Of a stretch of 40,093 bases of DNA, positions 33,363 to 40,093 are shown piece after piece; the first letter of the stretch is position 1, and every line of letters starts with the position of its first letter. The DNA is taken from NCBI RefSeq assembly GCF_002585305.1, contig NZ_NUNF01000044.1, forward strand, positions 109,481 to 149,573, in the 5' to 3' direction. Source of the stretch: Bacillus sp. AFS037270 (lineage in GTDB: Bacteria > Bacillota > Bacilli > Bacillales_B > DSM-18226). The notes below the pieces were generated by a model. The model was not told the DNA's origin and ran no database searches. It worked only from the letters and a program-made list of their open reading frames with translations. The position numbers and the translations under genes were made by a program.

Positions 33363-34325
33363 TTATGGGCAGTATAGGAATAATCTCTTTTGTAAACCTT
33401 CTAAGACTTCTTCTGGTAATTCCCTGACCTTGATATCCTCACCTAGGAAAAGCAGCCAATTTGTTATTTCGGTCAATTCTTCTGAATTATTGACATTGAT
33501 AAAAGTCTTTAGAATGGCTGTGCTTTGGTAAGGATTCGTATAGGAAATTGAAACTTTTAAAGGATTGTATTTTTTAAACTGGGCAATCGCCTTTGGACCA
33601 AGTTCAAGGACAAGGTTGATTACTTCTTCCTGCTTCCTTAGTCTTTCTAAAATTTTTTTCTTACTTAATCTTTTTTCCATAGGGTATGGTTCGACATTGG
33701 TGAGATTGTCGACAGGGAAAATCCTCCTCTTTTCATCCTTTACATCAAAGCCATCAATCAGCCAACTGCCTTTTTCACGATAAAGGTGCAAAAGAAAAAT
33801 TGGATATGAATTGATTACCTTCTCTTCTTGGATGGTAATCAATAAATAGCGATCCGAAAGAAGGATTTGGATGAGTTTTTCTAACATAGGATGGGGTAGG
33901 TCTGACAGTTCAAGCAGGTCGGGATTATTGGGGTTGGTCCCTTCAAAAAGCAAGATTTGATTTAAAAGAACAAGGTCATCTTGCTGGTTTTCTGAGATGA
34001 GGCCTAATAATTTTTCAGCTAAAGACTGACGACTCTTTAGATAGGGGAGCTGTTGATTTCTTGTAGCCATAAAGGCAATAAAAAGAGCCTTGATCTCATT
34101 ATCAGTAAAGCGAACTGTGGGCATCACAGAGTTGTTCATGACAAAATAACCCCCATCCCTTCCAACTTCAGCGACAAGCGGCATCCCCATGGCTTCAATT
34201 TCTCTGATATCTCTAATAGCTGTCGAACGAGAGATGTTAAATTCTTGCATGATCTCAGAAATTGTAAAGTGGGATCGGTTGTTGATATACCGCATAATGA
34301 TATTAATTCGTTCAACTTTTTTCAT
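33363..34325 (-). CDS. HTH-WYL transcriptional regulator (YafY/YobV family)
   Basis: This 320-aa regulator has an N-terminal DeoR-like winged helix (~1-55: FTISEIMQEFNISRSTAIRDIREIE) and a central WYL ligand-sensing domain (~140-210) in which the motif is degenerate (SWLIDGFDV). A C-terminal WCX-type extension ends YCP. B. subtilis YobV, beside the effector-binding protein YobU, is a comparable pair. GGAGG lies six bases before ATG. It is divergent from the GyrI-like gene at 34434 across 108 bases and probably controls that promoter. Confidence 0.88.
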   Translation of the reverse strand: MKKVERINIIMRYINNRSHFTISEIMQEFNISRSTAIRDIREIEAMGMPLVAEVGRDGGYFVMNNSVMPTVRFTDNEIKALFIAFMATRNQQLPYLKSRQSLAEKLLGLISENQQDDLVLLNQILLFEGTNPNNPDLLELSDLPHPMLEKLIQILLSDRYLLITIQEEKVINSYPIFLLHLYREKGSWLIDGFDVKDEKRRIFPVDNLTNVEPYPMEKRLSKKKILERLRKQEEVINLVLELGPKAIAQFKKYNPLKVSISYTNPYQSTAILKTFINVNNSEELTEITNWLLFLGEDIKVRELPEEVLEGLQKRLFLYCP

Positions 34326-34433
34326 CGGGGCCTCCTAAACAGTATCATTTTTTGACACGATTAAAGACTATTATAAACTCATCAAGTGAGAAGACAAATC
34401 ATTTGATAATTTTAAAAAAAGGAAGGTTTTAAT

Positions 34434-34913
34434 ATGGAAAATTATACATTAGAAGAAAAAGAAAGCTTTACCGTTTTAGGTATTGGAACTGAGCTTAAGA
34501 GCGTTTACACCGACTTTGCTGGCATAAACAAGGAAAAGGCAGACTTTTGGTCGGCCGTCAAACAAGATGGAAGGCTTGACATGTTAAAAGCCATAGCCAC
34601 CAATGATTACATTTTTGCCGTGAATGAGGCGGTGAATAACAAGATGATGCATTATGCTGGCGTCATGACAGAGGCATCGCTACCAGAAGAATCAAGAGTT
34701 ATCCAATTCCCTAAGGGAGAATACCTGGTTGTTAAAGGGGAAGAGAAAACGGCTGATGAGTTGAGTAATAAGCTTACTGGCATTGCCTTTGGTCAAGTCT
34801 TGCCAGAAGCAAAGAATTTTGCATATGTTGGCGGGCCAAATGCAACGGTTGAGATGGGGCAACGAAACGGCTTAGTATTTGGTGAAATGTGGATTCCTAT
34901 TGTTAGGAGATAA
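34434..34913 (+). CDS. GyrI-like effector-binding domain protein (YobU-like)
   Basis: This 159-aa soluble protein resembles stand-alone AraC-type effector-binding (GyrI-like/SOUL) domains: an N-terminal strand EESFTVLGIG-type, the central HYAGVMTEASLP and the C-terminal FGEMWIPI strand. Such domains bind small hydrophobic or cationic molecules. The neighbouring WYL regulator suggests a sensing or detoxifying role. AAAAAGGAAGG precedes ATG. The next gene starts about 22 bases after its stop, so they are probably co-transcribed. Confidence 0.8.
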   Translation: MENYTLEEKESFTVLGIGTELKSVYTDFAGINKEKADFWSAVKQDGRLDMLKAIATNDYIFAVNEAVNNKMMHYAGVMTEASLPEESRVIQFPKGEYLVVKGEEKTADELSNKLTGIAFGQVLPEAKNFAYVGGPNATVEMGQRNGLVFGEMWIPIVRR

Positions 34914-34935
34914 AGAAATAAAAGGAGTGATGGAA

Positions 34936-35397
34936 TTGTCCATCGTTGATTTTAAAAATGTGTCTACGGTCGGTTTAGAGTCTTCACCCGCAGCAGAAGC
35001 ACTCGCTGGTTTACGTGCTAATGAAGCTCGTTACTTTATGAACAAATACAAGCATGATTTTACGGTTGTACCAGCTAGCGAAAGCCAGGAGACCCTTGAT
35101 TATGTGAGCCGAATTTTGAAAGAAGAACGTGATATTGAGTTTGCGGCCAAACCTTTAGAAACGTCGCGTTTTCAAGTGGAAAATATCAAATTTGCCTACG
35201 TCTTTTATGAGGATGGTCTTGGGGTCAACGTCATGTATACGGTTGATGATCCTAAGAAGCGGGCCGTTGGTTTTAAACTTTCTGAGGGGATGGAGGTACC
35301 AAAGGAATTAGAAGGGAAGTTTAAGTTTGCTAGACAGAAGTCTAAACTAGCTGGAACCATTCGGGGCTCGTTTTTTGTCATTAAAGGAGAATATTAA
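34936..35397 (+). CDS. Uncharacterised protein, 153 aa
   Basis: This soluble alpha/beta protein matches no family I can name. It starts SIVDFKNVSTVGLESSPAAE and contains a likely helix (LAGLRANEARYFMNKY) followed by beta-rich stretches (FAYVFYEDGLGVNVMYTV) and a basic C-terminus ending FFVIKGEY. TTG at 34936 is preferred because AAAGGAG lies eight bases upstream; ATG at 34930 is only two or three bases from it. It forms a probable operon with the GyrI-like gene and is divergent from the WYL regulator. No signal or membrane segment is seen. Confidence 0.7.
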   Translation: MSIVDFKNVSTVGLESSPAAEALAGLRANEARYFMNKYKHDFTVVPASESQETLDYVSRILKEERDIEFAAKPLETSRFQVENIKFAYVFYEDGLGVNVMYTVDDPKKRAVGFKLSEGMEVPKELEGKFKFARQKSKLAGTIRGSFFVIKGEY

Positions 35398-35543
35398 AGT
35401 AAGCATATGCGCAAGTGGAGAAATTCAGCTATTCTTTTTCTTCATATGAAAAAGAAAATCCTGACTGAAAATTAACGAAACTGCTAAAAATCTTATAGAA
35501 GAATACGATGGAGTGTCCCCTAATTTCTTTATTATAGACGCAA

Positions 35544-35584
35544 AAAAGGAGGTGTCCCTAAATTATACTTTTGGGACACCCTTT
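35544..35584 (-). terminator. Terminator of the nitroreductase-monooxygenase operon
   Basis: GGTGTCCC and GGGACACC form an 8-bp stem with a 14-nt loop, extended by an interrupted AAAG/CTTT. On the minus strand it is followed by CTCCTTTTTT. The rest of the spacer 35398-35543 shows nothing clear. Confidence 0.75.
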
Positions 35585-35614
35585 CTATTTTTCATTATAT
35601 TTAAGAATACAATT

Positions 35615-35911
35615 CTATACTTTTAATGGCTTTCCTTCAAATGCTTTAACCTCTAATGGTGCACTCAAGAAGTCTTTTGCTTTAGCTACGAACTTAGTGA
35701 AGTGATTGCCTGAATTATGGCTGGTAACAGCTTGCATATCCTGCCAAACTTCCACCATCGTATATACATTTTCGTTTTCTACATCTTTTTGAAGACGATA
35801 AGAAATATTTCCGTTCTCTTCTCTTGAAGAAGCGATTAGTGGCTGGATTTCCTCCAGAAAAATGTCCTGCTTCACTGGATTTATATGGAATGTAGCATGA
35901 ATAATAATCAT
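35615..35911 (-). CDS. Antibiotic biosynthesis monooxygenase (ABM) domain protein
   Basis: This 98-aa single-domain ferredoxin-like-fold protein (IIIHATFHINPVKQDIFLEE, ISYRLQKDVENENVYTMVEVW, HFTKFV) is of the YgiN-like putative quinol monooxygenase type. These dimeric proteins act on quinols without a prosthetic group or bind heme; the alternatives cannot be separated here. It follows the nitroreductase gene by 31 bases, so both probably serve one response to quinones or electrophiles. GAGGTG lies close to ATG. Confidence 0.8.
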   Translation of the reverse strand: MIIIHATFHINPVKQDIFLEEIQPLIASSREENGNISYRLQKDVENENVYTMVEVWQDMQAVTSHNSGNHFTKFVAKAKDFLSAPLEVKAFEGKPLKV

Positions 35912-35942
35912 TGCACCTCAATCCTTTCTTGTTTATATTTCA

Positions 35943-36590
35943 TTACTTCCATTGTGTGACATGGTCAATTGGGAGACGTACAGATGGATATCCGTTATCT
36001 GCTGCTTTACCAATAGAGATCAACATAACTGGAATATAACGGTCTTTATCCAATCCAAAAGCTTCGGCAATTTGGTCCTTTTCATATCCGCCTATTGGAT
36101 TTGTATCATATCCATAAGCGCGGGCAGCAAGCATGAACTGCATAGATACTAGACCGCCATCCACCAAAACCACCTCTTTCATCTCTTCGCGTGAAATGGT
36201 TTCAAAATAGCCAGTAAAGGATGCATGAATTCGTTCTTTTACTTCTAAAGGCATAAATCCTTTATCTACCGCTGCGCCGTAGATTTCTTCGAATTTCTCA
36301 AAATTATTCAAATCACCAAAAACAGCAATAACGGCTGATGATGTTTCAACCTGGGTCTGATTGAAACGAGCCAGTGGGGCAAGCTTTGCTTTTGCCTCAG
36401 GGCTTTCAATCACAAGAAAGCGCCATGGCTGCATATTAACTGAAGATGGAGCACGTGTTGCCAATGTAAGAATTTCCGTCATCTCTTCGCGGCTAATTTT
36501 TACTGATTGATCGTAATTTTTTATGGAACGGCGTTCTGTTGTAATTTTATTAAAATCATTTGTCACTTGTGATGTCGTCATGTTAGTCAT
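35943..36590 (-). CDS. NAD(P)H-dependent nitroreductase family protein
   Basis: This 215-aa FMN-dependent oxidoreductase has the family signatures TERRSIKNYD, RAPSSVNMQPWRFLV and DGGLVSMQFMLAARAYGYDTNPIGGYE. It resembles B. subtilis MhqN/YodC-type nitroreductases, which respond to quinone and diamide stress. GAGGAGAAG lies before ATG at 36590. It is the first gene of a two-gene operon with the ABM protein. It diverges from a TetR regulator whose operator lies between them. Confidence 0.88.
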   Translation of the reverse strand: MTNMTTSQVTNDFNKITTERRSIKNYDQSVKISREEMTEILTLATRAPSSVNMQPWRFLVIESPEAKAKLAPLARFNQTQVETSSAVIAVFGDLNNFEKFEEIYGAAVDKGFMPLEVKERIHASFTGYFETISREEMKEVVLVDGGLVSMQFMLAARAYGYDTNPIGGYEKDQIAEAFGLDKDRYIPVMLISIGKAADNGYPSVRLPIDHVTQWK

Positions 36591-36660
36591 TTTTATCTTC
36601 TCCTCTTTTCCTATTGAGTATTTATTCTAATGTTTGTAAAAGATTATTGTTTTCATTCAC

Positions 36661-36690
36661 TTTAGACAATATGTATATAAATTGTCTAAA
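36661..36690. promoter_or_regulatory. TetR-type operator in the divergent promoter region
   Basis: TTTAGACAAT and ATTGTCTAAA form a perfect 10-bp inverted repeat with 10 bases between the arms, 71-100 bases upstream of the nitroreductase start. Size and symmetry suit a TetR-family dimer; the regulator encoded at 36813 is the obvious candidate. Confidence 0.75.
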
Positions 36691-36783
36691 ATGTTGACTA
36701 TATAACCATACCTTACTTTCCTTCCGTTGTAAACTAGGAAGAATTGGAATACCAGAATCTTCATTCACTGTATTGGATTATGA

Positions 36784-36789
36784 TATAAT
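36784..36789 (+). promoter_or_regulatory. Extended -10 promoter of the tetR-type gene
   Basis: A perfect TATAAT with TG one base upstream lies about 25 bases before the TTG start. The -35 is poor, as is common for extended -10 promoters. Confidence 0.5.
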
Positions 36790-36812
36790 TTCGGGATAAA
36801 GGGAGTGATACT

Positions 36813-37475
36813 TTGAGAAAAATTGCACCTGGTGAAAGACAGATGATGAGAAGGGCCTATGTAAAAAAAATGATTGATGTCGTTCGTACCCAAGGATTCC
36901 TTTCCCTTACCATTCAAGATATTGCCCGCACGATGAATTTGAGTCGAGCTTCCTTGTATAACTATTTTTCATCAAAGGAAGACATCATCATGGAACTAAC
37001 TAATATCTGTATTGATTATATAAATGAAGCTGGTCAAGCCATTTCCAACGAAGAGTTATCTTACCCACTTCGTTTTCGAAAAGTGTTTGAACAAGCTGTT
37101 TTTTCAGCTATTTATGCTTCAGATATTTATTTGAATGATTTAAAAAGAAGCTGCCCACTTCTTTATGATAAAAAGATGCAATCAAGAACAGAACAATTGT
37201 CTACCCTTCATTCATTTTATTTCAATGGCATGAAAGCAGGAGTCTTTAATAAGCTGAATCCCACGATCATCATTATGCAGGATGAAACTGTACTAAGAAA
37301 ACTGGTTAATTCCCCTTTTTTAATGGAAGAGGAGCTCTCATTGAAACAGGCTTTGTACGATTACTATGAGGCGAAGAAATTCCAGGTGCTGAAGCCCGAA
37401 TTCCTAAAAAACAAGGAAAACGAGGATATCAATGAAATGGTAGATTGCATTCTTCAAAAACTTACAATGACTTAA
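36813..37475 (+). CDS. TetR/AcrR family transcriptional regulator
   Basis: This 220-aa regulator has an N-terminal TetR helix-turn-helix (~18-62: VVRTQGFLSLTIQDIARTMNLSR, then SLYNYFSSKEDII). A helical ligand domain of ~150 residues shows no recognisable effector motif. The start is TTG, supported by AAGGGAGTGAT a few bases upstream. It is divergent from the nitroreductase-monooxygenase operon and probably represses it through the inverted repeat at 36661-36690. If so, the inducer could be a quinone or nitroaromatic compound, which is inference from the target genes. Confidence 0.88.
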   Translation: MRKIAPGERQMMRRAYVKKMIDVVRTQGFLSLTIQDIARTMNLSRASLYNYFSSKEDIIMELTNICIDYINEAGQAISNEELSYPLRFRKVFEQAVFSAIYASDIYLNDLKRSCPLLYDKKMQSRTEQLSTLHSFYFNGMKAGVFNKLNPTIIIMQDETVLRKLVNSPFLMEEELSLKQALYDYYEAKKFQVLKPEFLKNKENEDINEMVDCILQKLTMT

Positions 37476-37587
37476 TCGTTCACTGAAACGTACGGCCTTA
37501 ACTTAACTGAATGCATATTACATCCAAAAAGATTGATATCAGCTAAAATCCAGCAGGGTTTATATAGATAAAGGCTATTATAAAGAA

Positions 37588-37789
37588 GGAGCTGTCTGAT
37601 AAGTCCCTAAAATAAAGCAGGTGGAGAAAAATCATTCGTTTTTCTCCACCTGCTTTTGTATTTTTAGGATCATTTTCTGAAAGTAGCTGGCGACATGCGC
37701 GGGATGATTTTCTGGTATCAGTGCAACCTAAAATAAAATAAGAGGGGGCTACCAAAGATTAGTAGTTACCTGACTTTTTGGACAGCCCC
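37588..37789. mobile_element. IS1182-like remnant or MITE beside rlmH
   Basis: The ends are imperfect inverted repeats: GGAGCTGTCTGATAAGTCC at 37588-37606 and, on the other strand, GGGGCTGTCCAAAAAGTC at 37772-37789. The GGGGCTGTCC end is typical of IS1182-family elements as I recall them. The 202-bp interior has no transposase frame, only a strong hairpin. It is therefore a relic or a non-autonomous derivative. No target duplication was identified with confidence. Confidence 0.55.
37614..37665. terminator. Strong hairpin inside the IS remnant
   Basis: AAAGCAGGTGGAGAAAAA and its exact complement form an 18-bp stem with a 7-nt loop, followed by TTTTGTATTTTT on the plus strand. It can terminate transcription from the tetR-type gene. 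Confidence 0.8.
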
Positions 37790-37807
37790 ATTTCTATTTT
37801 TAGAAAA

Positions 37808-37826
37808 TTACTTATGATACGGTTCA
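37808..37826 (-). other. SCC-like attachment site at the rlmH 3' end
   Basis: The last codons and stop of rlmH, TGAACCGTATCATAAGTAA on the minus strand, include the TATCATAA core used by Ccr serine recombinases in staphylococci. The identical distal copy at 27477-27495 makes this one of a pair of direct repeats bounding 10.3 kb. Confidence 0.6.
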
Positions 37827-38287
37827 TTCCTATTAATCCTAAACGCCCGATATATTTGTTCAACTAGGATTAACCTCATTAGTTGATGTGGAAAAGTCAT
37901 CCTTGAAAAAGACAACTGCTCATTTGAGCGTTTGATTACCTCATCACTCAAACCCAGCGATCCCCCGATCACAAATGCAACCTTACTTTTTCCATAGGTA
38001 GCTAACTGATCTAAGTTTTTAGCCAACTCCTCAGATGACTGAAGTTTTCCTTGAATCGCTAACGCAATCACATATGTATCCTGGCTGATTTTAGATAAAA
38101 TCCGTTCGCCTTCTTTCTGCTTCACCTGCAGCATTTCAAGCTCACTTAATTCCTCAGGAGCCTTTTCATCTGCAACCTCCACCATTTCAACTTTTGCATA
38201 AGCAGTTAATCTCTTTAAATACTCCTCGATTCCCTGCCGTAAATATTTCTCTTTTAACTTACCAACCGTTATGATCGAGATATTCAC
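37808..38287 (-). CDS. rlmH: 23S rRNA pseudouridine-1915 N3-methyltransferase RlmH
   Basis: This 159-aa SPOUT-class methyltransferase modifies pseudouridine 1915 in helix 69 of 23S rRNA on the assembled ribosome. It is nearly collinear with B. subtilis YydA and has the trefoil-knot SAM motif [13 protein letters not shown] and the C-terminus [19 protein letters not shown] at 38287 is chosen because it gives the standard N-terminus [15 protein letters not shown], with AAAAGGG nine bases upstream. The staphylococcal orthologue is orfX, the SCCmec integration target; its last 19 bases are repeated at 27477-27495. Confidence 0.97.
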   Translation of the reverse strand: MNISIITVGKLKEKYLRQGIEEYLKRLTAYAKVEMVEVADEKAPEELSELEMLQVKQKEGERILSKISQDTYVIALAIQGKLQSSEELAKNLDQLATYGKSKVAFVIGGSLGLSDEVIKRSNEQLSFSRMTFPHQLMRLILVEQIYRAFRINRNEPYHK

Positions 38288-38500
38288 AATCCACAACCCT
38301 TTTCAACTTAATTACAAACAGCTTACAAACAAGATATCCACAGAAGTTATCCACATATTCACATTTTTTATCCACATCTTGTATGGAATCATTTGTTCGC
38401 CACCATATATACAGCCTGTTTTTCACAATATTCACAACTAGCAGTTGATTTATCCACAGATACTTGTGATAAAACTGGATAAGTCTGATACTTATCCACA
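38280..38500 (+). promoter_or_regulatory. DnaA-box cluster
   Basis: Four perfect TTATCCACA boxes lie at 38347, 38368, 38450 and 38492. Five one-mismatch boxes lie at 38280, 38334, 38355, 38419 and 38428. All have the same orientation, within 221 bases. They span the rlmH start, the spacer and the coding region of the CxxH/CxxC gene. A DnaA-binding cluster near yydA (rlmH) has been reported in B. subtilis as far as I recall, where such sites titrate DnaA or affect neighbouring transcription. Confidence 0.8.
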
Positions 38501-38547
38501 ATATCATCTAATGCAATGTCAACATGCTCTTCACAGCTATAAATCAT
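38389..38547 (-). CDS. Small CxxH/CxxC zinc-ribbon-like protein
   Basis: This 52-aa protein starts MIYSCEEHVDIALDDIVDKY and ends SCEYCEKQAVYMVANK. The pairs CEEH (CxxH, residues 5-8) and CEYC (CxxC) should bind one zinc ion. Short proteins of this type occur between rlmH and htrC in many Bacillus genomes. GGAG lies before ATG, and the gene is in line with rlmH. Part of its coding sequence consists of DnaA boxes, so both functions constrain it. The role is unknown. Confidence 0.88.
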   Translation of the reverse strand: MIYSCEEHVDIALDDIVDKYQTYPVLSQVSVDKSTASCEYCEKQAVYMVANK

Positions 38548-38682
38548 TCTTACTCCTCACTTTCAAACAAATTCATTAAGATTATATTTACCTTTCCAAC
38601 GGTTATCATACTTTTGGCCTCATCCATCATAACATACAAATATTAATGGGAAAGTGAATGACTCACTTTCCCAAATTAATGC

Positions 38683-39918
38683 TTATTCAAGTTTTTCGCC
38701 TGACAGCGTTAAAGTAGTCTCCTTTAACTTTCCTTGACGATAATACTTAACCTTTAATTTCTCGCCAATTTTCTTTTTCTGATATAAATGTTTTCGAAGG
38801 TCAATCACATCGTTTATTTTTTCCCCATCCATTTCAACAATGACATCCAGCTCTTGTAATCCTGCTTGGGAGGCTGGTGAATTTGGCATTACCTGACGAA
38901 GGGCGACACCATAATTGACATCACGAGGTAATTTTAGTGATTCCTCTTGATAATACGCTGGAATTTCACTCACTGACTTTAAATCCACACCCATATATGG
39001 ACGTTTAACAACGCCAAACTGTTCAAGATCATCAATGATAGGTTTAGCGGAATTAATCGGGATGGAGAGACCAATCCCCTCAACAGCCTCCTGAGATATT
39101 TTCATTGAATTAATGCCGATGACCTGTCCCGCCATGTTGATTAACGCTCCGCCGCTGTTACCAGGGTTAATTGCAGCATCCGTTTGTAATACCTCAGACT
39201 GCCAATCAACCACACCATCCTGGTTGATATCAACAGGGATGGTCCTTTTTAGACCTGAAATAATTCCTTGGGTTACAGAACCAGAAAAAGTTGCCCCAAG
39301 CGGATTTCCAATTGCAATAACTGGTTCTCCCATCTTCAGACTGTCAGAATTACCGAATTCCGCCACTTTTTTAATCTTACTTGCATCGATCTCAAGCACG
39401 GCTAAGTCTGTCCAAACGTCACTGCCTAGCAGCTTAGCAGGAATCTTTGTTCCATCATCCAAGCTTACCTCAAGTTTTGTTGCACCCTCTACAACATGAT
39501 GGTTCGTCACCACATAGGCTTTATTGCCTGCCCTTTTATAAATAACTCCTGATCCGGTCCCAGCAGCTTCTTCTGATGAATCCCCATTATCAGACCAGAA
39601 ACTTGATGATTGGATATTATTAATGCCAACGACTGCAGCACCTGTTTTTTCAACCGCTTTTGTCGTATTTGTATTTACGTCATATGAAACCTTCTCGACT
39701 ACATTCTGCTGGTTATCATTAGTATTTGTTTCTGCTGCCTGATTTTGATCTGTTGCTAGTTTATAGGGCAATACTCCTTGCTTTGATAGAGTTGGAATGG
39801 CAAGGATCACAATAATTGCGCCTATTATTGCACCGGCCAGGCTGGCGAGAAACACACTGCCTCTTTTACCTCTCTGCTCTCGGTAGCGTCCCTGTGTATG
39901 ATCGTCATAATAACCCAT
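38683..39918 (-). CDS. htrC: HtrA/DegP-type serine protease HtrC
   Basis: This 411-aa membrane-anchored protease has a short cytoplasmic N-terminus, one membrane helix (~22-43), a low-complexity linker, a trypsin-like domain and a C-terminal PDZ domain (~300-405). The catalytic triad is visible in VTNHHVVEGA (His), DLAVLEID (Asp) and NPGNSGGAL (Ser). HtrA proteins degrade or refold misfolded exported proteins outside the membrane. The position before rlmH matches B. subtilis htrC (yyxA), which follows the walRK operon. AAGGGAATGG precedes ATG. Confidence 0.95.
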   Translation of the reverse strand: MGYYDDHTQGRYREQRGKRGSVFLASLAGAIIGAIIVILAIPTLSKQGVLPYKLATDQNQAAETNTNDNQQNVVEKVSYDVNTNTTKAVEKTGAAVVGINNIQSSSFWSDNGDSSEEAAGTGSGVIYKRAGNKAYVVTNHHVVEGATKLEVSLDDGTKIPAKLLGSDVWTDLAVLEIDASKIKKVAEFGNSDSLKMGEPVIAIGNPLGATFSGSVTQGIISGLKRTIPVDINQDGVVDWQSEVLQTDAAINPGNSGGALINMAGQVIGINSMKISQEAVEGIGLSIPINSAKPIIDDLEQFGVVKRPYMGVDLKSVSEIPAYYQEESLKLPRDVNYGVALRQVMPNSPASQAGLQELDVIVEMDGEKINDVIDLRKHLYQKKKIGEKLKVKYYRQGKLKETTLTLSGEKLE

Positions 39919-40023
39919 TTACACCATTCCCTTCTTCGAAAAGTGTTATTTACTATTTTGGCTCCTACCATCCATTATAATCAATCTTCCTGAAATTACT
40001 AAAGATAACGTTTCCCTTAATAA

Positions 40024-40093
40024 GAAAAGCGCAAGCGCCTTGGTCAGCTCCGATATAGGGCGACTTGTCAACAGGCCGGCGAAAGCAGGGTCA
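40024..40093. repeat. Partial dispersed repeat, right window edge
   Basis: GAAAAGCGCAAGCGCCTTGG and the following GC-rich bases are typical of one end of a dispersed repeat in Bacillus-group genomes. A piece resembling the other end of that family begins the window. It contains the short inverted repeat GCGC-AA-GCGC and has no ORF. It is cut by the window edge. Confidence 0.5.

Noticed and set aside
38259..38507. Open frame of 82 codons on the minus strand upstream of rlmH
   Set aside because: It overlaps the well-supported CxxH/CxxC gene in another frame, has no ribosome binding site and its composition is not protein-like.

Overview
The window looks like a chromosomal segment of a spore-forming member of the Bacillaceae (Bacillus/Neobacillus type). 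The evidence is low-GC DNA with AGGAGG-type ribosome binding sites, a complete gerA-type germinant receptor operon, the rsbQ-rsbP energy-stress pair, an N-acetylglucosamine regulon with NagR operators, a bioY operon with a BirA-type operator (like B. subtilis yhfUTS), and rlmH (yydA) next to htrC as in Bacillus. No rRNA, tRNA, CRISPR array, prophage or intact transposase was seen.

Layout. 1-3.6 kb: a flavin amine oxidase (-) diverges from an L,D-transpeptidase (+). 3.8-8.0 kb: a four-gene germinant receptor operon (A, B, C and a small D-like membrane protein), closed by a long REP-like palindrome. 8.0-14.5 kb: carbohydrate and stress genes, namely an SDR epimerase (-), an intracellular GH43 glycosidase (+), rsbQ-rsbP (+), a Gfo/Idh/MocA-family protein without the usual catalytic lysine (+) and a classical SDR (-). 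14.9-19.8 kb: the GlcNAc block, with a PTS IICBA transporter (-) diverging from nagA-nagB-nagR (+) and two NagR-type operators between them. 19.9-23 kb: a LacI regulator and a GPH sugar symporter (-) with a cre site. Upstream of the symporter is an 840-bp gene-free stretch holding two LacI-type palindromes and a candidate small RNA. 23.3-27.3 kb: a DUF3231 protein, a decayed zinc-type dehydrogenase, an MpaB/Lcp-like oxygenase and a LysM-3D cell-wall protein.

27.5-37.8 kb is the most interesting part. A 19-bp exact copy of the last bases of rlmH, including the stop codon, lies 10.3 kb downstream of rlmH in the same orientation. The 3' end of rlmH (orfX) is the integration site of SCC-type elements, so this interval may be an SCC-like island or a remnant of one. 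No ccr recombinase is present. The interval holds a LysR gene broken by one amber codon, a 50-aa protein, the BirA-type operon (bioY, acyl-CoA ligase, thiolase, two MaoC-type hydratases), a WYL regulator divergent from two small genes, and a nitroreductase/monooxygenase pair divergent from a TetR regulator with a clear operator. An IS1182-like remnant sits directly beside rlmH.

38.3-40.1 kb: upstream of rlmH lie four perfect and five one-mismatch DnaA boxes, all in one orientation, partly inside a 52-aa CxxH/CxxC gene. htrC follows. Both window ends carry pieces of what looks like one dispersed Bacillus repeat family.
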